This document shows, piece by piece, positions 43,832 through 54,753 of a DNA stretch of 64,000 nt. Positions within the stretch are counted from its first letter, which is position 1; every line of letters begins with the position of its first letter. The notes under the pieces are model-generated. The model was not told the origin of the DNA, made no database searches, and saw nothing but the letters and a program-made list of their open reading frames with translations. A program made the position numbers and the translations under genes. Origin of the DNA: Lithocarpus polystachyus (Eukaryota > Streptophyta > Magnoliopsida > Fagales > Fagaceae); assembly GCA_033629205.1 (NCBI GenBank), contig CM066164.1, positions 24,733,954-24,797,953 on the forward strand, read 5' to 3'.

Positions 43832-45327
43832 CACTACAAAAAACGCGGCCAAAGGAGGACCTATAGCTGCGTTTCTTACAAAGGCGGCTATAGACTTAAC
43901 ATATAGCCTCGTTTTTAAAATGTGGCTATACGTAAAGTCTATAGCCGCATTTGTAGTGTCTTTAGCTGCGTTTTTTTGAAAGGACCTATAGCCGCGTTTA
44001 AAAAACGCAGCTATAGGTCTAGCCGAAATAAATTTTTTTAGTGGAGGACCTATAGCCGCGTTTCATTTTTAAAAACGCGGCTATAGGTAACACAGAAAAA
44101 GGGAGACCAATAGCTGCGTTTTTAAAAACGCAGCTATAGGTCCAGCCGAACAATTTTTTTAATGGAGGACCATAGCCGCGTTTTTAAGTAACACCCAAAA
44201 CAAAGGCTGTCTGGGATATATTTTTAAGGAGGATCTATAGCCGCGTTTTTAAAATGCGGCTATAGGTCCAATTAAATAATATATATATATATATATATAT
44301 TAAAACGATGGCATTGAATATATAGCCGAATAAATTTTTTTTTTTAAATGAGGACCTATAGCCGCATTTTTAAAAACGCGGCTATAGGTAACACCAAAAA
44401 AAAAAAAGGATGACCTAACCCCCCACCTACCCCATTTGCTCCCTACCACTCAATTTCAAAATATATCTTTTCTCTCTTTGGCCGGCCACACATGTTCTTC
44501 TTTTCTTTTCTTTTATTTTCTTTTTCTCTCAACACAACGCACACACTCCTCTCTATATACTTCATTTTTCCGGCAAGGATCACTGAAAGCCTCATAGGAA
44601 ATGCTAAGGCTCACTCATCTCTACTATTTGAGGTAAAAAATTTCTAATCTTTTTATGGGTACTATACTTTTGCTAGAGGTTATTTTTTATCTTAGCTTTT
44701 ATAATAAAACCCATGTGATTTATGAGCATTGAGAGTAATATTTATGTGTTTATATGTATGGGTTTTACATTGGTGGAATTATTTGATTTTGAATTTTTTT
44801 TGATCTGTGCTTGAATTTGTGCTGTTGTGTTGCTGATATTGTACTTATTTTTAAATGGGTTTGTGTTCTTGAGTATTTTTTTTTTTTTTTCTAAGGTTGT
44901 GCTTTTGTGTTTCTGAGCTTGTACTTTTGTGTTTCTTGAATGAATTTAGTGTTAGATTTGGCTTGGTTTTGTTGAATGAGAGAAGACTCATGGGTTTGTG
45001 TTCTTATATTTTGGAACACATTGTGTTTGTATTGTGAGTATGTTGTGTTTGATTTTGAATTTTTTGGGTTTCTGTTTAATTTCGAATTTTTTTGGTTTGA
45101 ATTTTGAATTTTTTGGGTGTGGGGGACGATTTTGATCCAAGCTCGCAAGCAGTTTGTCCGCTTTGGGTCTGAGGACCTGCACGGCTTTGTTCTTTACAAG
45201 CGAGTGTGGGAAGTCTTTTGAGAGCAGTCTCCTACATCGAAGAAAAAAGCGCCCCACCTATGCCTTATAAGCATGAACTCAAGGCATAAGTGTACCACTA
45301 CTACACATGTATAAAAAAATGCAGCTA
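43832..45327 (+). mobile_element. CACTA-like element, 1496 bp, flanked by TAG
   Basis: The left end is CACTACAAAAAACGCGG. From 43832 to 44400 CTATAGCCGCGTTTTT and its complement alternate about ten times. Copy A of the duplication reads CTCTAGGGTTGC without interruption (19988-19999), so the insertion is delimited exactly, with TAG on both sides (43829-43831, 45328-45330), the 3-bp target size of CACTA elements. The right end lacks a proper CACTA terminus (ends ATGCAGCTA), so it is damaged or unusual. The interior (44420-45140) looks like a promoter and leader with a GT-starting intron but has no transposase frame. Confidence 0.68.
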
Positions 45328-45355
45328 TAGGGTTGCAAAGAAATTAATCCATTTA

Positions 45356-46110
45356 TCATCCGCAGGACATGGTTTTGGAAACTTGGAGTATTCATAGAAG
45401 GTGAATATTTGGAACTTGATACTGTCCCACCCATTTTTGTACCCCTTAATTAAAGATCAAATGGGTTGTCACTCCAAGCTTGAGCTAGGATCTGGCTTTT
45501 TTTAGTGCTTGCTACCTTAAGATTGAGTGGACATGAATGTATGATTTTTGCGAAACTTTAAATTAAGCTTGTGCATAACCTTAATATCACAAACTGAATG
45601 TATTGCAAGATACTTGACTAGGCTTGGATTGTTTGTCTTTTTAAATTTGATTAAAAAAAAACTCTCAATAGATTCGGAGAAGTGATCCGTGTTAATCTTT
45701 TAGCTACATTGGATGCATGAAATTTGATACATTCTATGATTGAGTATAAGTATTGCGATAATACAAATAATTGATAGTTGTATATATAGTACAGTAGTCC
45801 ATTGCTTACAGACTCCAATCTAAGTGATTTTTTTGGGGGTTTGGGGGGAAATGCTTATTTTTTGTTTCATTCTCGTTCATTAACCATCATGTAAAAATCA
45901 TTTTAGCAATGATTTTAATTGTACTATTGGCCATGACATCTACCATTGTTGCTTTAAACTGTTTTTGTTACCAATATTTGGGTTTCTTCGAACAACCAAA
46001 GTTACCTTTTAAAATTTAAATGATAAGACATGTTCCATTTAAGTTATGTTTTATTCACGGATTATGCATTAAGGGCTTCTCAATCTAGTTGACTTGGTTT
46101 CTTTAATGAG
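45356..46110. other. Stretch with no recognised gene
   Basis: Unique AT-rich sequence between the duplication and the NTR fragment; possibly degraded intron sequence of the NTR fragment, but nothing shows it. Confidence 0.25.
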
Positions 46111-46185
46111 GCAAGTTGCATGGCAGCCATGGAGGCAGAACATTACTTGCAAGAGATTGGATCGCAGGAGGGTAAAAGTGATTGA
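46111..46185 (+). pseudogene. C-terminal exon fragment of NADPH-thioredoxin reductase
   Basis: The frame ASCMAAMEAEHYLQEIGSQE then GKSD and TGA at 46183-46185 matches the conserved C-terminus of plant NTRA/NTRB-type enzymes, which reduce thioredoxin in cytosol and mitochondria. The preceding bases TTTAATGAG could be a splice acceptor. No other NTR exon was found upstream in 45.4-46.1 kb. A larger NTR pseudogene lies at 62655-64000 on the same strand, but it runs off the window before reaching this region, so the two cannot be compared. Confidence 0.75.
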
Positions 46186-47034
46186 CTACCAAGGATGTGC
46201 CTCGAATTTAAAGGCTGATTAATTAGTGATGTCACGAAAGCTACAAGAAAATAAACATGTTGCTTTTTGAATGGAAAAAGAAACTAAGCACGTTAACTTC
46301 TGAATGAAAACCTCGAATCTACGAGAGGTCCCTTAAATCCACGAGATGATAGGATTCTAGAATCCACCAAAGAAAAACAATAGACAAATTCTATATTTTT
46401 ATTAATTTGAAAACTGAACTGCATTGGAGTCAACAATATGTTTAAATAGTAAAAAGGAAAACCTAGGGCTAATCACTCCTAGAAAACCCTAACCGCACTA
46501 ATCACATAATTAGGTAGCAAAATAGTAATTTTTGCCAAAAATAGAAAAATTGAGAAAATTGCGGAAATTGAAACTACTGTCTCTAAGAGACGCCCTAAAA
46601 CATATAAAACCTTGTTCTGACTTTTAAACTAAAAGTTATTAAGGAAAATAAATATTATTAAAAATAGCAAAAATACTGGTTTTGAGACTTTAACAAAGGA
46701 ATTTGCCTAAATTAGGGCGACCCTAGAGACAAAGTCTTGAGTATTGATCAAAATGTCGTTTCCCTTCAACACTCCAAATTTCATTTAATTCCGACATCAT
46801 CGCTCTGATAGCTTCTACTGACACCCTCCCTTGATCTTGTGTATGATTTCCGACGCATTTACTGCTCCAAGAAAACATGTTTTGTCTGTTCAACATCAAT
46901 TAGAAACAATATTTAATTAAGGACAAAGATTTGCTTCAAAACAATGACTTTTTTTTTTTTTTTGAAAATAAAACAATGACACTTTAGTATGTCACTGTTG
47001 GATCCATTAATAGTTTTCTACATAATGCTGCATT
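46186..47034. other. Stretch with no recognised gene; possible old LTR
   Basis: 46290-46860 contains ACCTCGAATCTACGAGAGGT and CTAGGGCTAATCACTC, in the style of reverse-oriented copia-type LTR DNA, but no ends or target duplication could be set. 46186-46260 may be NTR 3' UTR. Confidence 0.25.
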
Positions 47035-47042
47035 TCTTCCGC

Positions 47043-47687
47043 CAGGGCTGACTCAATGGTATAAGCCATTGATGCGGCCGCCTAAGGCCCCAAGTGAAAA
47101 AAAGGCCCCTAAATTTTAGCCAATAGTATTAATTAAATTAAAATATTAACCAATAAATAAAATAATATTTTTCTTATCAAATGAAAAAAAAAAAAAAAGA
47201 GAAAGAAATGTTATGTCCACAACATTTTTCACAATATTTTTACAAAAAATCTAAATAGCAGATTGTTAAAAGTTGTTATTGACAGCAAAAAAATAATTTT
47301 AGTGGTAGGTTCAACTAGAAAACAAGAAGCAACTTAACACCTAAGATTTGTCATGAAAAATATTCTGAATGTAGCATTTCTAAAAGAAAAAAGAACAGGA
47401 AGAAAGCAATTCACAAAAAAATTCACAACATTTTTCACAATAGTCAAATTAGCAAATTTTTATTAGTTTTTAACTAGATTCACCACTAACATCACTCTTT
47501 TACTCACTACTATTAATCTGTCATATCAACAAATGTAAAAAGTTTTGTCCAATTTTTTTGTGTTTATAAACTTAAAAAAAAAAAAAAAAAAATTCTACAT
47601 GGTTCATGTTGATTAATAGTAATGTTATATATGAAATAAGGTAACCAATTTTTGCCTTAGGCCTCCAAATGCATCAAGCCGCCCCTG
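47043..47687. mobile_element. Non-autonomous hAT element, 645 bp, TSD TCTTCCGC
   Basis: The left end is CAGGGCTGAC and the right end reads back as CAGGGGCGGC; inner blocks GCCTAAGGC also face each other. A perfect 8-bp duplication TCTTCCGC (47035-47042, 47688-47695) is diagnostic of the hAT superfamily. The interior is AT-rich with no transposase. Confidence 0.88.
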
Positions 47688-47695
47688 TCTTCCGC

Positions 47696-50025
47696 TAATC
47701 TTTTTCTTGATTGCTCTTTTAATGGCTTTGAATCATGCTTCTTGTAGCTTTTTCTCTTAGCTACTCTTCTGGTTTCTTGAGATATATTCTACTTCAGAAC
47801 TAGGTTTGAGCCATGTGGCAGTTTTGCGCGTGTTAGCATGTTCTATTGGTAATTATTCTTCTCTATACAAGCGGGGCATACCAATATGAACAAAGGAATT
47901 TAAAAAAAAAAAAAAAAAATTGACTATTTTTTTGTGAGGAGGCATGCTAATTTGAATTATGGCATGATGAATCTTCATTAGCCTATTCCCTGCAAAAAAC
48001 CAATGTTGAAGGCTTCCTTAATTAGAGTAGAACCAATTGAATATATGATCAGTAAAAGCTTAACCATTTATCCCCCTTCTCCCCGGCCAAGACTTGCAAA
48101 ATGGAGAACTTATGTTAGAATCACGATGAACTAGTGTCATTGTTATTTCAATTTGTGTTATACACATGACAACAGTACTTTGTTATTTCAAAATGTTTGC
48201 ATTGTAATATTGGCCATGGCATCTACCATTGATATTCTGTAGAACCAATTGTACTGTTGAATATTTACATGTGCGATTATAAAAAAAGAGATAATGTCCA
48301 AACTGAAGATATTGCAAGCTTTTTTTTTTTTTTTTGCGATAATGTCCAAACAGAGATAATGTCCATTCTGTAGAACCATTGATATTCTTTGTTTTTTTTT
48401 TTTTTTTTTTTTTTGGCGGAAACACAAGTGGAAAAATGTAATTATATCATTCGAGTCATCAAATTGATAGAGATAGTGAATGCCAAAACTTGAAAAAGTA
48501 AAGAGTAGAAATTTTTGTTTGTATCTGAAAAAAAAAAAAAAAAAATCATTGTAATTTATATAGGGAATTTTTGTTTTTAGAGATTTATTGTGAACAAATA
48601 CTTGATAACTGATAAGCAATTAGAGTTGACAAATTAGAAGAGAGCATTAGCATTTAAAATTTAAAAAGTAAACAAAAATCCCCAATGAAAATAGGAAGTT
48701 GTAATTGGTATTTAGCTATAAAATCTAAATAAAGTTGAAATAAGTATCTAGCTTTAAAATCTAGAAATTATCTTATTATAAAACCAAAGTTGAATCCCCC
48801 TCCCCGCTTATTGTTAGCAAAGGAGAAAATAAATAAATAAACGAAGATAACTTTGCTAATTTGGCTAATGTATATTGAAATATAAATATTATCTTCATTA
48901 CCATCTTTCATTAAAATTTACACCCCTTTCATCATCTTGTAAATTTGATAGAGGTTGTGGATCTTTGATTTATCAGATTTATTTATTCCAATTTTTTGCT
49001 TTTTAAATCGCATCCCGCATTCTTCTTATTTTTGTGACTAAATGTTTCTGTGTTCTTTTCTTGCTCCCTAAAACATTGATTTGAATTTCAATTACATACA
49101 ATTGTTTATGAAGAGAAGATAATTTACTCATGCATATTTTCCTCCCAACCATATTTAACTAAAACTTCAGAACCAATATACATAATCATATATTTTCCGC
49201 AACCATGATGCTAAAAGTCAAGGGAGATCAAATTGGCTACGTTGATCTATAAAACTGCTTCCGTAACCGACTTCTCGTGTTGGACCCAAACCTCTCTGAT
49301 TCTATTATGTGCATGGGTGAGCATATTCTCATGACTGAAAGAAACATTTAGAAGCATAAGCAACTCAACTAGACATCCATTATAATCTATCAAAAACTTA
49401 AAGAAAAAACTTTGACATTTAATGATAGCATGTAGTCAATAACACTCATCAAAATAATGATAACATGACGCAGAACTTCATGCAAATATGGTCTTCTTGC
49501 ACCAAAGAGGAATGCATCATCCAAAGAGAAATGCATCATACAAATACAATGTACAACAGGTACTTGCTTTTTCTCCCCAAACATAGCAAAACAAGAAAAA
49601 AAGAAACACAAACAAAACAAACGACAAATGGATGAACTCTATTCATTTCAATAGCCATAAACATAATCCTCAGTACTACCAACTATAATTACAAGCCACC
49701 TTCCCGCTGCTGCATTTTAAGGATGATCTCCACCTTTAAAGTTCCAAACCCTGTGTAATAGAAATCAACATACTGAAGATAAAAGCACTAATTGTTATAA
49801 TCGTTGACATCAAAGTATCATCATTATATGTGTGCTATATGAATTGCACATGGGCACAATGATATATATTATTTGAGACATTTTTATGCAATTTATGAGG
49901 ATTTTACTGTTCCTTAAAATTGGCAATGTTCATATAATTTTAATATATTCCTATTGTGACAAGTATCTGGGAGAGTGAAAAGATTCTCATGTTCATGCAT
50001 CAATGCATTAAAAAGATCAATATAC
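47696..50025. other. AT-rich stretch, no gene recognised
   Basis: It contains several A/T runs (47905, 48320, 48390, 48530) and near-duplicate phrases (AATGTCCA, CATTGATATTCT) around 48200-48380. 49660-49760 may be the 3' end of the LRR gene that follows on the minus strand. No coding frame supported. Confidence 0.35.
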
Positions 50026-50886
50026 TTACCCTTTCTCAACAAAACTATTGTGTGTTGGTATTATTATTTGCCCTTCCAAAGCCAATGTATTGGCATTCAG
50101 GGCAGCCTTCCAATGCCATTCATCTTCCTTTGGTGATTGTACTCTTTCTGGCTCTGGTGTCCATAAGGGTCCATGACAAAAGGCCTTCACCTTAGGGCAT
50201 TGCCTCACAATTACTTCTTCCAAAGATGGGAACTGAATAGAATAACTTCCCGAGCAAAAACTTGTGAGCTTTGGCAAGCAATCAAGTTTTAAGTATGTCA
50301 ACTGGGTGAAAGTAATCACCTCAGTTGCTTCACCCCCCTTACATACTACAATTTCTGCTATCCTTTTGCATTCACTTTTATTCATTTTCTTGAGTTGTAC
50401 CAGACTTTGGCTGTTGAGGATATAACTAAATTAATCAATCCATGACATTTCAATATTTCTAGATTCGTCAAATTTTGGAAAGACACTGAGGGGGGCACTA
50501 AATTTTTCAATTTTCAACATAGTGACACAGATTTTCTAGATTATGAAAAATTGGGCTTGGTTTTGTGTCTTCTTTCCACAAAAGTTTCAACAACGATATG
50601 TCAAACAGCTGTAGTTCTTTTAGTTCTGGGAGTATCCTAGCATGTTTTTGCTGACCAAAAAGTTCTTCATATAGGAATATTTCTTCCCAGGAACTGTCCT
50701 TCACAACTACTTCCTCCAAATTATGTAATGTTGCAAGAAAAGTACTCCAAAAAGAAATAACTAGATAGCCTTCCACGTGAAGGTTTTTTAATTTGTAAAA
50801 GCTTTCTTCCGAAATTGGCCATGCTATATCTCCTTCATATTGAAATTTCCACCCAATCTCAAATCCTCCAAGTTGGGGAATGAACC
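50026..50886 (-). pseudogene. C-terminal LRR exon of a CC-NBS-LRR gene, degraded
   Basis: Minus strand. Acceptor TTTTATAG (AG at 50888-50887), then reading through frameshifts: NLEDLRLG-like start, EESFYKLKNLHVEGYLVI, LHNLEEVVVKDSSWEEIF, LPELKELQLFDISLLKLLWK, a stop at about 50507, SFQNLTNLEILKCHGLINLV, STAKSLVQLKKM, FTQLTYLKLDCLPKLTSFCS, FPSLEEVIVRQCPKVKAFCH. This is the repeat pattern of the last LRR exon in tree resistance genes. The frame from 50385 to 50026 is open. It follows the exon at 52380-52032 across an intron of 1145 bases. Confidence 0.8.
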
Positions 50887-52031
50887 CTATAAAAAATCAA
50901 AATATTAAACAAAAGAAAATATTAGTTAGTATCTAATTTCTTAACAATTTAGGCCAATCAATAAAATTCATAGTAGGGGCTACAAAATGGATTATATCCG
51001 TTGAGTTCATACCATTAGAAATATGGTCCCAACTTATTAGTGGAATATATCTAAATGAAATATAAATAAATAAATAAAATTAAAAGAAAATTTCATATTT
51101 ACTATTGAACAATTAATATAAGATGTCTACCAAAAATGATGCAGAAATATACTTTGTGAATCAAATGCAAGGTGGGATAAGAGTCATTTTATTAGAAAAC
51201 CATTTTCAAAAACCATTTTAATCATTGAGCAGTTATTGGGGATCAATATTTTCAAGTTGTCAAAATTTATCACCTGTGGTATTCCCATATTTCTAGACTT
51301 GTTGATGCAGGAGCATCTTGAGGTGTTTTTTTATTTTTTATTTTTATGATGAGTTCCAATCCTGGGTGTAGCCAACTATGTGATGATTAAGGACCTTAAT
51401 TAGGTTCCTAAAGTGGTTGCATGGCAATTGGAGGCAACTGGAGAGAGTTCTGAAGTTGGTAGTTGTCTGCTGTAGGTAGTTAGTTAGTTATGCCATGTTC
51501 GTGTCCAAACAGGAGGTTGCACGCAGTTTCGGATCCAGCAGCCCATCCTAATCTCTTGTAACTAACTCAGTAGACTTTTGGATAATTGTAGAGGCTGTAC
51601 TAAATAGGATTAGGACTCTTAAAAGGCCGAGACTGCAAGTTCCAAACAGTTAATATAAGTACTTGAATGTAATTCATTGTAATCAGTTTTGTGATTTGAA
51701 TGAAAAAAAGCCTTTGTGTGCTTTCTTGGAACTGTGTTCTTCCAGTGGTGTCTATCCACCTATTAGTTGTTCTAAGCAACTCTCCATTCCCTATTCCAAT
51801 TCCAAACAAAATACTATAACCTATCACATTCCCTGAATCACATGAGTACGAAAAAACTAAGAACACATTTTATTTCAAGTATATAGATTTATGAGCTTTA
51901 CTGAGAACACTTTTTTTTTTTTATTCGTGTGTGAAAGATGAGTACTGCTACTACTACTACTCCAAACAGGGTTATATATAACTTCTTGTAACCCTAAATA
52001 TTTTAAAAGATTAATTAAATTAGCCACTTAC
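50887..52031 (-). other. Intron between the two LRR exons, holding a solo LTR
   Basis: Donor GAAGAG/GTAAGT (52032/52031) and acceptor ATAG (50887) bound it. No coding sequence; 51347-51867 is an LTR-like insertion. Confidence 0.6.
51347..51867 (+). mobile_element. Probable solo LTR, 521 bp, TSD TTTTA
   Basis: It begins TGATGAGTTCC and ends AAGAACACA; TTTTA flanks both sides (51342-51346, 51868-51872), although this is low-complexity. TTGTAATCAGTTTTGTGATT with a following A-run and GTGTGCTTTCTTGG looks like the R/U5 part of a copia LTR. Confidence 0.55.
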
Positions 52032-52380
52032 CTCTTCAACCAAGAAAAGTGGTTGTTGGATGGAGGTCTCAAGTTAACTTTGTTCAACTGTTCCTTCAAC
52101 TTTCAAATATTTTGAAACAAATATCTCAATTTGATCACATTTAAAGTATGCACCCCTCGGGAAAACCACTTGAGTTTGGGCAATTTCTTAAGCATCAGGA
52201 GAGTTACTTAAGGGAACACAAGTCTTGCTACTGCTTCTGTGCACCATCTTCAAGTGCAACAACTTCCTCCAGTCCACATTTGACTATCCGAAGATCCTCC
52301 AATTGCATGCGAAATCTAGCCACATAAGCTGGAAACAAACTTTTCAAACTCTCGCATTCCCAAACAATTATTCCTCAATC
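52032..52380 (-). pseudogene. LRR exon fragment of a CC-NBS-LRR gene, fused next to TRAPPC6
   Basis: Minus strand: WECESLKSLFPAYVARFRMQ, LEDLRIVKCGLEEVVALEDG, then after stops LPKLKWFSRGVHT, IEIFVSKYLKVEGTVEQS and LETSIQQPLFLVEE up to the donor GTAAGT. The same exon type with the same donor position ends at 33337. It is preceded, without any recognisable NBS or earlier LRR exon, by TRAPPC6 exon 3 sequence that ends at 52408. Confidence 0.75.
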
Positions 52381-52407
52381 TTCATAATATGCATATACTG
52401 CATGAAA

Positions 52408-54228
52408 TTATTTTTGAATTACACCCACAGCAAAATCTCCTTTTTCAGGAGATGGATTGACTGACATACGTGCAAGCCAACGAAATCGATTACCCTACAA
52501 GACAAATGTACCTTGCAAGACAAATGTACCCTACAAGACAAATGTATAATCAGTTAAAATATTTGAACTTACTCTATGATTGGTCTTCAAGTCGTCTATT
52601 TGCTTCTTGAAGAGCTCGGACCAGAAGTCCTTGCAGATGAACTTGATTGCCACTAGATGATCACTGAAACGAGGCCGCTCCATGGTATACCTAAAAAGAA
52701 ATAGTATTTTTACTATTGCAAGCAGCATTTTATGGTAAAGCATGCTGAGAACTATAGCGAGTATCAAATAATCACTAATATATACAAATATGCATACAAA
52801 ACTTACTATATCAGTAATAACTAATAACAAGATCTAATTAACTACATGAACCATATGCTGCTGATGATAGCTTCAAACAAAGTTTTTTCTGCTGTTCTAC
52901 CACTCCCTAATATTTTCATGTTAGATTTAGTGCTACCCACCTAAATAAAGAGCTAGAAATCCATGACAAGATTTTAGGAGCAAAACTAAACAACAACTTC
53001 TCATCGATGCCTTAATTGCAACCACATTCAAATAATCACACACATGTGGTGGTCAATTGTTAGTACATCCCCATATCAGTAACCACACAATTGGTTAGCT
53101 AAGAATCAAGCTTTCGACTTTAAAAAGCAAGCTTTTTTAAGAGCACATTTTGTATGACATATAAAACCCATTTTAAAGAACTTCAAAACAAGTCACTTTA
53201 GTATTGATTTCAATAAGCAATTATATAATCTTGCATTTGCATCAGCTTGTGTAAAAATTTATGTCTATTTTACATACTCGCTTTTCGAAACACCCCACCA
53301 TCCCACGTCAAATTATCTATTTTACGCTACATTTCATTAAAATATTAATTTTTCTTTTTTAATTTTTTCTCTCTTTCTTCACATACAACAACCACCATCC
53401 ACTCTTTTCCTTCATCCTCAAGATACATAAAGAAAAAATAAACAACTAAATGCAAAATAAATAATGTCATTGTAAATTTACATAGCAAACTTGTAAATTT
53501 ATACAATTATACACCGACTGATGTGAGTCATTTTTAGGCAAAACTATGTAAATTCTTCACCTTTTTCTATTATACATGGACGGACTGATGTGCTGATGTG
53601 AATGCTCTTATAGTACTAATGCTCAAAAGAAAAAGTAATCCTATTTTGCAAATCCATATTATGTATAAGCAATTTAATCAAATTTTCCATTTGGGTTTTC
53701 CTTTTTTTTTTCTTTTTTTTTTTACCTGTTTCATTCACATAGTCCTAAATCCTAAATAATTTGTACATTAACTAAGGAAAACTAGAAAAAATTAAACTAG
53801 AACTAAAATAATAATTCCCTAAGACTAAGTAGAGTAGATCCAAAACACTTTCTCAAACCCAAACAAACAAGCATCCAATAATCTAAACCATACTAGTAAC
53901 CTTTACTTTCCCTGAACTTTCTTAGTAACCAAACAGCTAAATAAAACATTTCTTTAAAAAACTCTTTCAGATCTAAAGCCCCAATTACTAAAATTTATGC
54001 AATTGACAGAAATTAAAAAAAAAAAAAGAAAAAAAAAAAAGAGAAGAGTGTAGGGATAAGGTGTGGGGAGGTGTACCGTTCGGAGAGCTGGAGGCCGACC
54101 TGAAAGCCAATGGCTTCGATCCGACGAGCGGCGAGGTCAGGCTTATTGGCGTAGAAGCGATCGCAGTAAGAGGAGACCATTTCGGTTAGTAGACTATCCA
54201 CGCAGCTCTCTGACACCTCTCTCCCCAT
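52408..54228 (-). pseudogene. TRAPPC6 (Bet3-family TRAPP subunit), 3'-truncated
   Basis: TRAPP is the tethering complex and Rab activator for ER-Golgi vesicles; this subunit belongs to its core. Exon 1 (54228-54077) reads MGREVSESCVDSLLTEMVSS, YCDRFYANKPDLAARRIEAI, GFQVGLQLSER; donor CG/GTACAC. Exon 2 (52690-52573) after TTTTTAG reads YTMERPRFSDHLVAIKFICK, DFWSELFKKQIDDLKTNHR; donor AGA/GTAAGT. Both agree with plant homologues and join in frame. Exon 3, taken from the acceptor at 52496-52495, reads GNRFRWLARMSVNPSPEKGD, FAVGVIQK then TAA (52408). Total 118 residues, against roughly 170-175 usual. The C-terminal core is missing, replaced by LRR gene sequence, so the product is probably non-functional. 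The first two exons look undamaged. Confidence 0.85.
52493..52546 (-). repeat. 18-bp tandem triplication over the TRAPPC6 exon 3 acceptor
   Basis: Three units of 18 bases (52493-52510, 52511-52528, 52529-52546), minus-strand form TACATTTGTCTTGTAGGG or TACATTTGTCTTGCAAGG. Each contains an AG that could act as a 3' splice site, and one copy brings an in-frame TAG if the first acceptor is used. Confidence 0.85.
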
Positions 54229-54256
54229 TCTCTCTCTCTCTCTCTCTCTCTCTCTA
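54229..54256. repeat. CT microsatellite in the TRAPPC6 5' UTR
   Basis: A run of CT directly before the ATG on the minus strand, so the 5' leader is GA-rich, as in many plant housekeeping genes. Confidence 0.8.
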
Positions 54257-54414
54257 GATTTGCTCTTCGTTTTGTAAAGTATGAAAATGGTGTTTCGGTT
54301 ACTCTTTCTGGCCCATCATAGTCATAATAAGCCCAAAATCAGACAGTCCAAGGAGAGAACCACAGTTCTCTGTTTTTGTTTTTTGTTTTTTTTATAAAAA
54401 ATATTTGATTTTTC

Positions 54415-54600
54415 TTCATGTGTTTGGTTGGAATGGTAGAGAAGTGAAAGGGTGACAAACTTTTTTGTTTGAGGGTGAAAAACTCTTTTATTTAGCTGAA
54501 GAGAAAAGTAGGAAAATAAAAAATGTAGTTTATATAAATTGACTATTATGCCCTTGTTACATAATATGTAAGAAATAAATTTTTTTTAGGTAAAGATTAC
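54415..54600. mobile_element. MITE-like element, inverted relative of 41540-41810
   Basis: TGTGTTTGGTTGGAATGG at its left edge, and TAGTTTATATAAATTGACTA, TATGCCCTTG, TTACATAATATGTAAGAAAT inside, match the complement of 41559-41620. Confidence 0.45.
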
Positions 54601-54753
54601 TTTACATCGTAATGAAGTAAAAAAAAAAAAAAAAAAAAGAATACGTGGAGTGAGTTATGTAAATTGGAGGAGTTTTAAGACTAACAAAATAGCGATCTTA
54701 TTTTGTAGAAAATTAATAAGTAGAAGTAAGAATTTAAATCAACATAAAAGTAA

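Larger units (their letters stand above)
42122..45355 (+). repeat. Segmental duplication, copy B (collapsed array, CACTA and SINE insertions)
   Basis: Head 42122-42470, part of one 570-bp unit to about 42905, and tail 42905-43831 resuming at 45328, matching 11204-19993 in order and orientation. The unit is joined to the tail in mid-unit at AGAGAAAAATCAACTCTCAC, which marks the deletion or the original boundary. Two insertions (42611-42788 and 43832-45327) are absent from copy A. Confidence 0.8.

Noticed and set aside
44891..45257. Minus-strand Asn/Lys-rich frames in the CACTA-like element
   Set aside because: Composition-driven; no transposase motif such as those of TNP2-type proteins.
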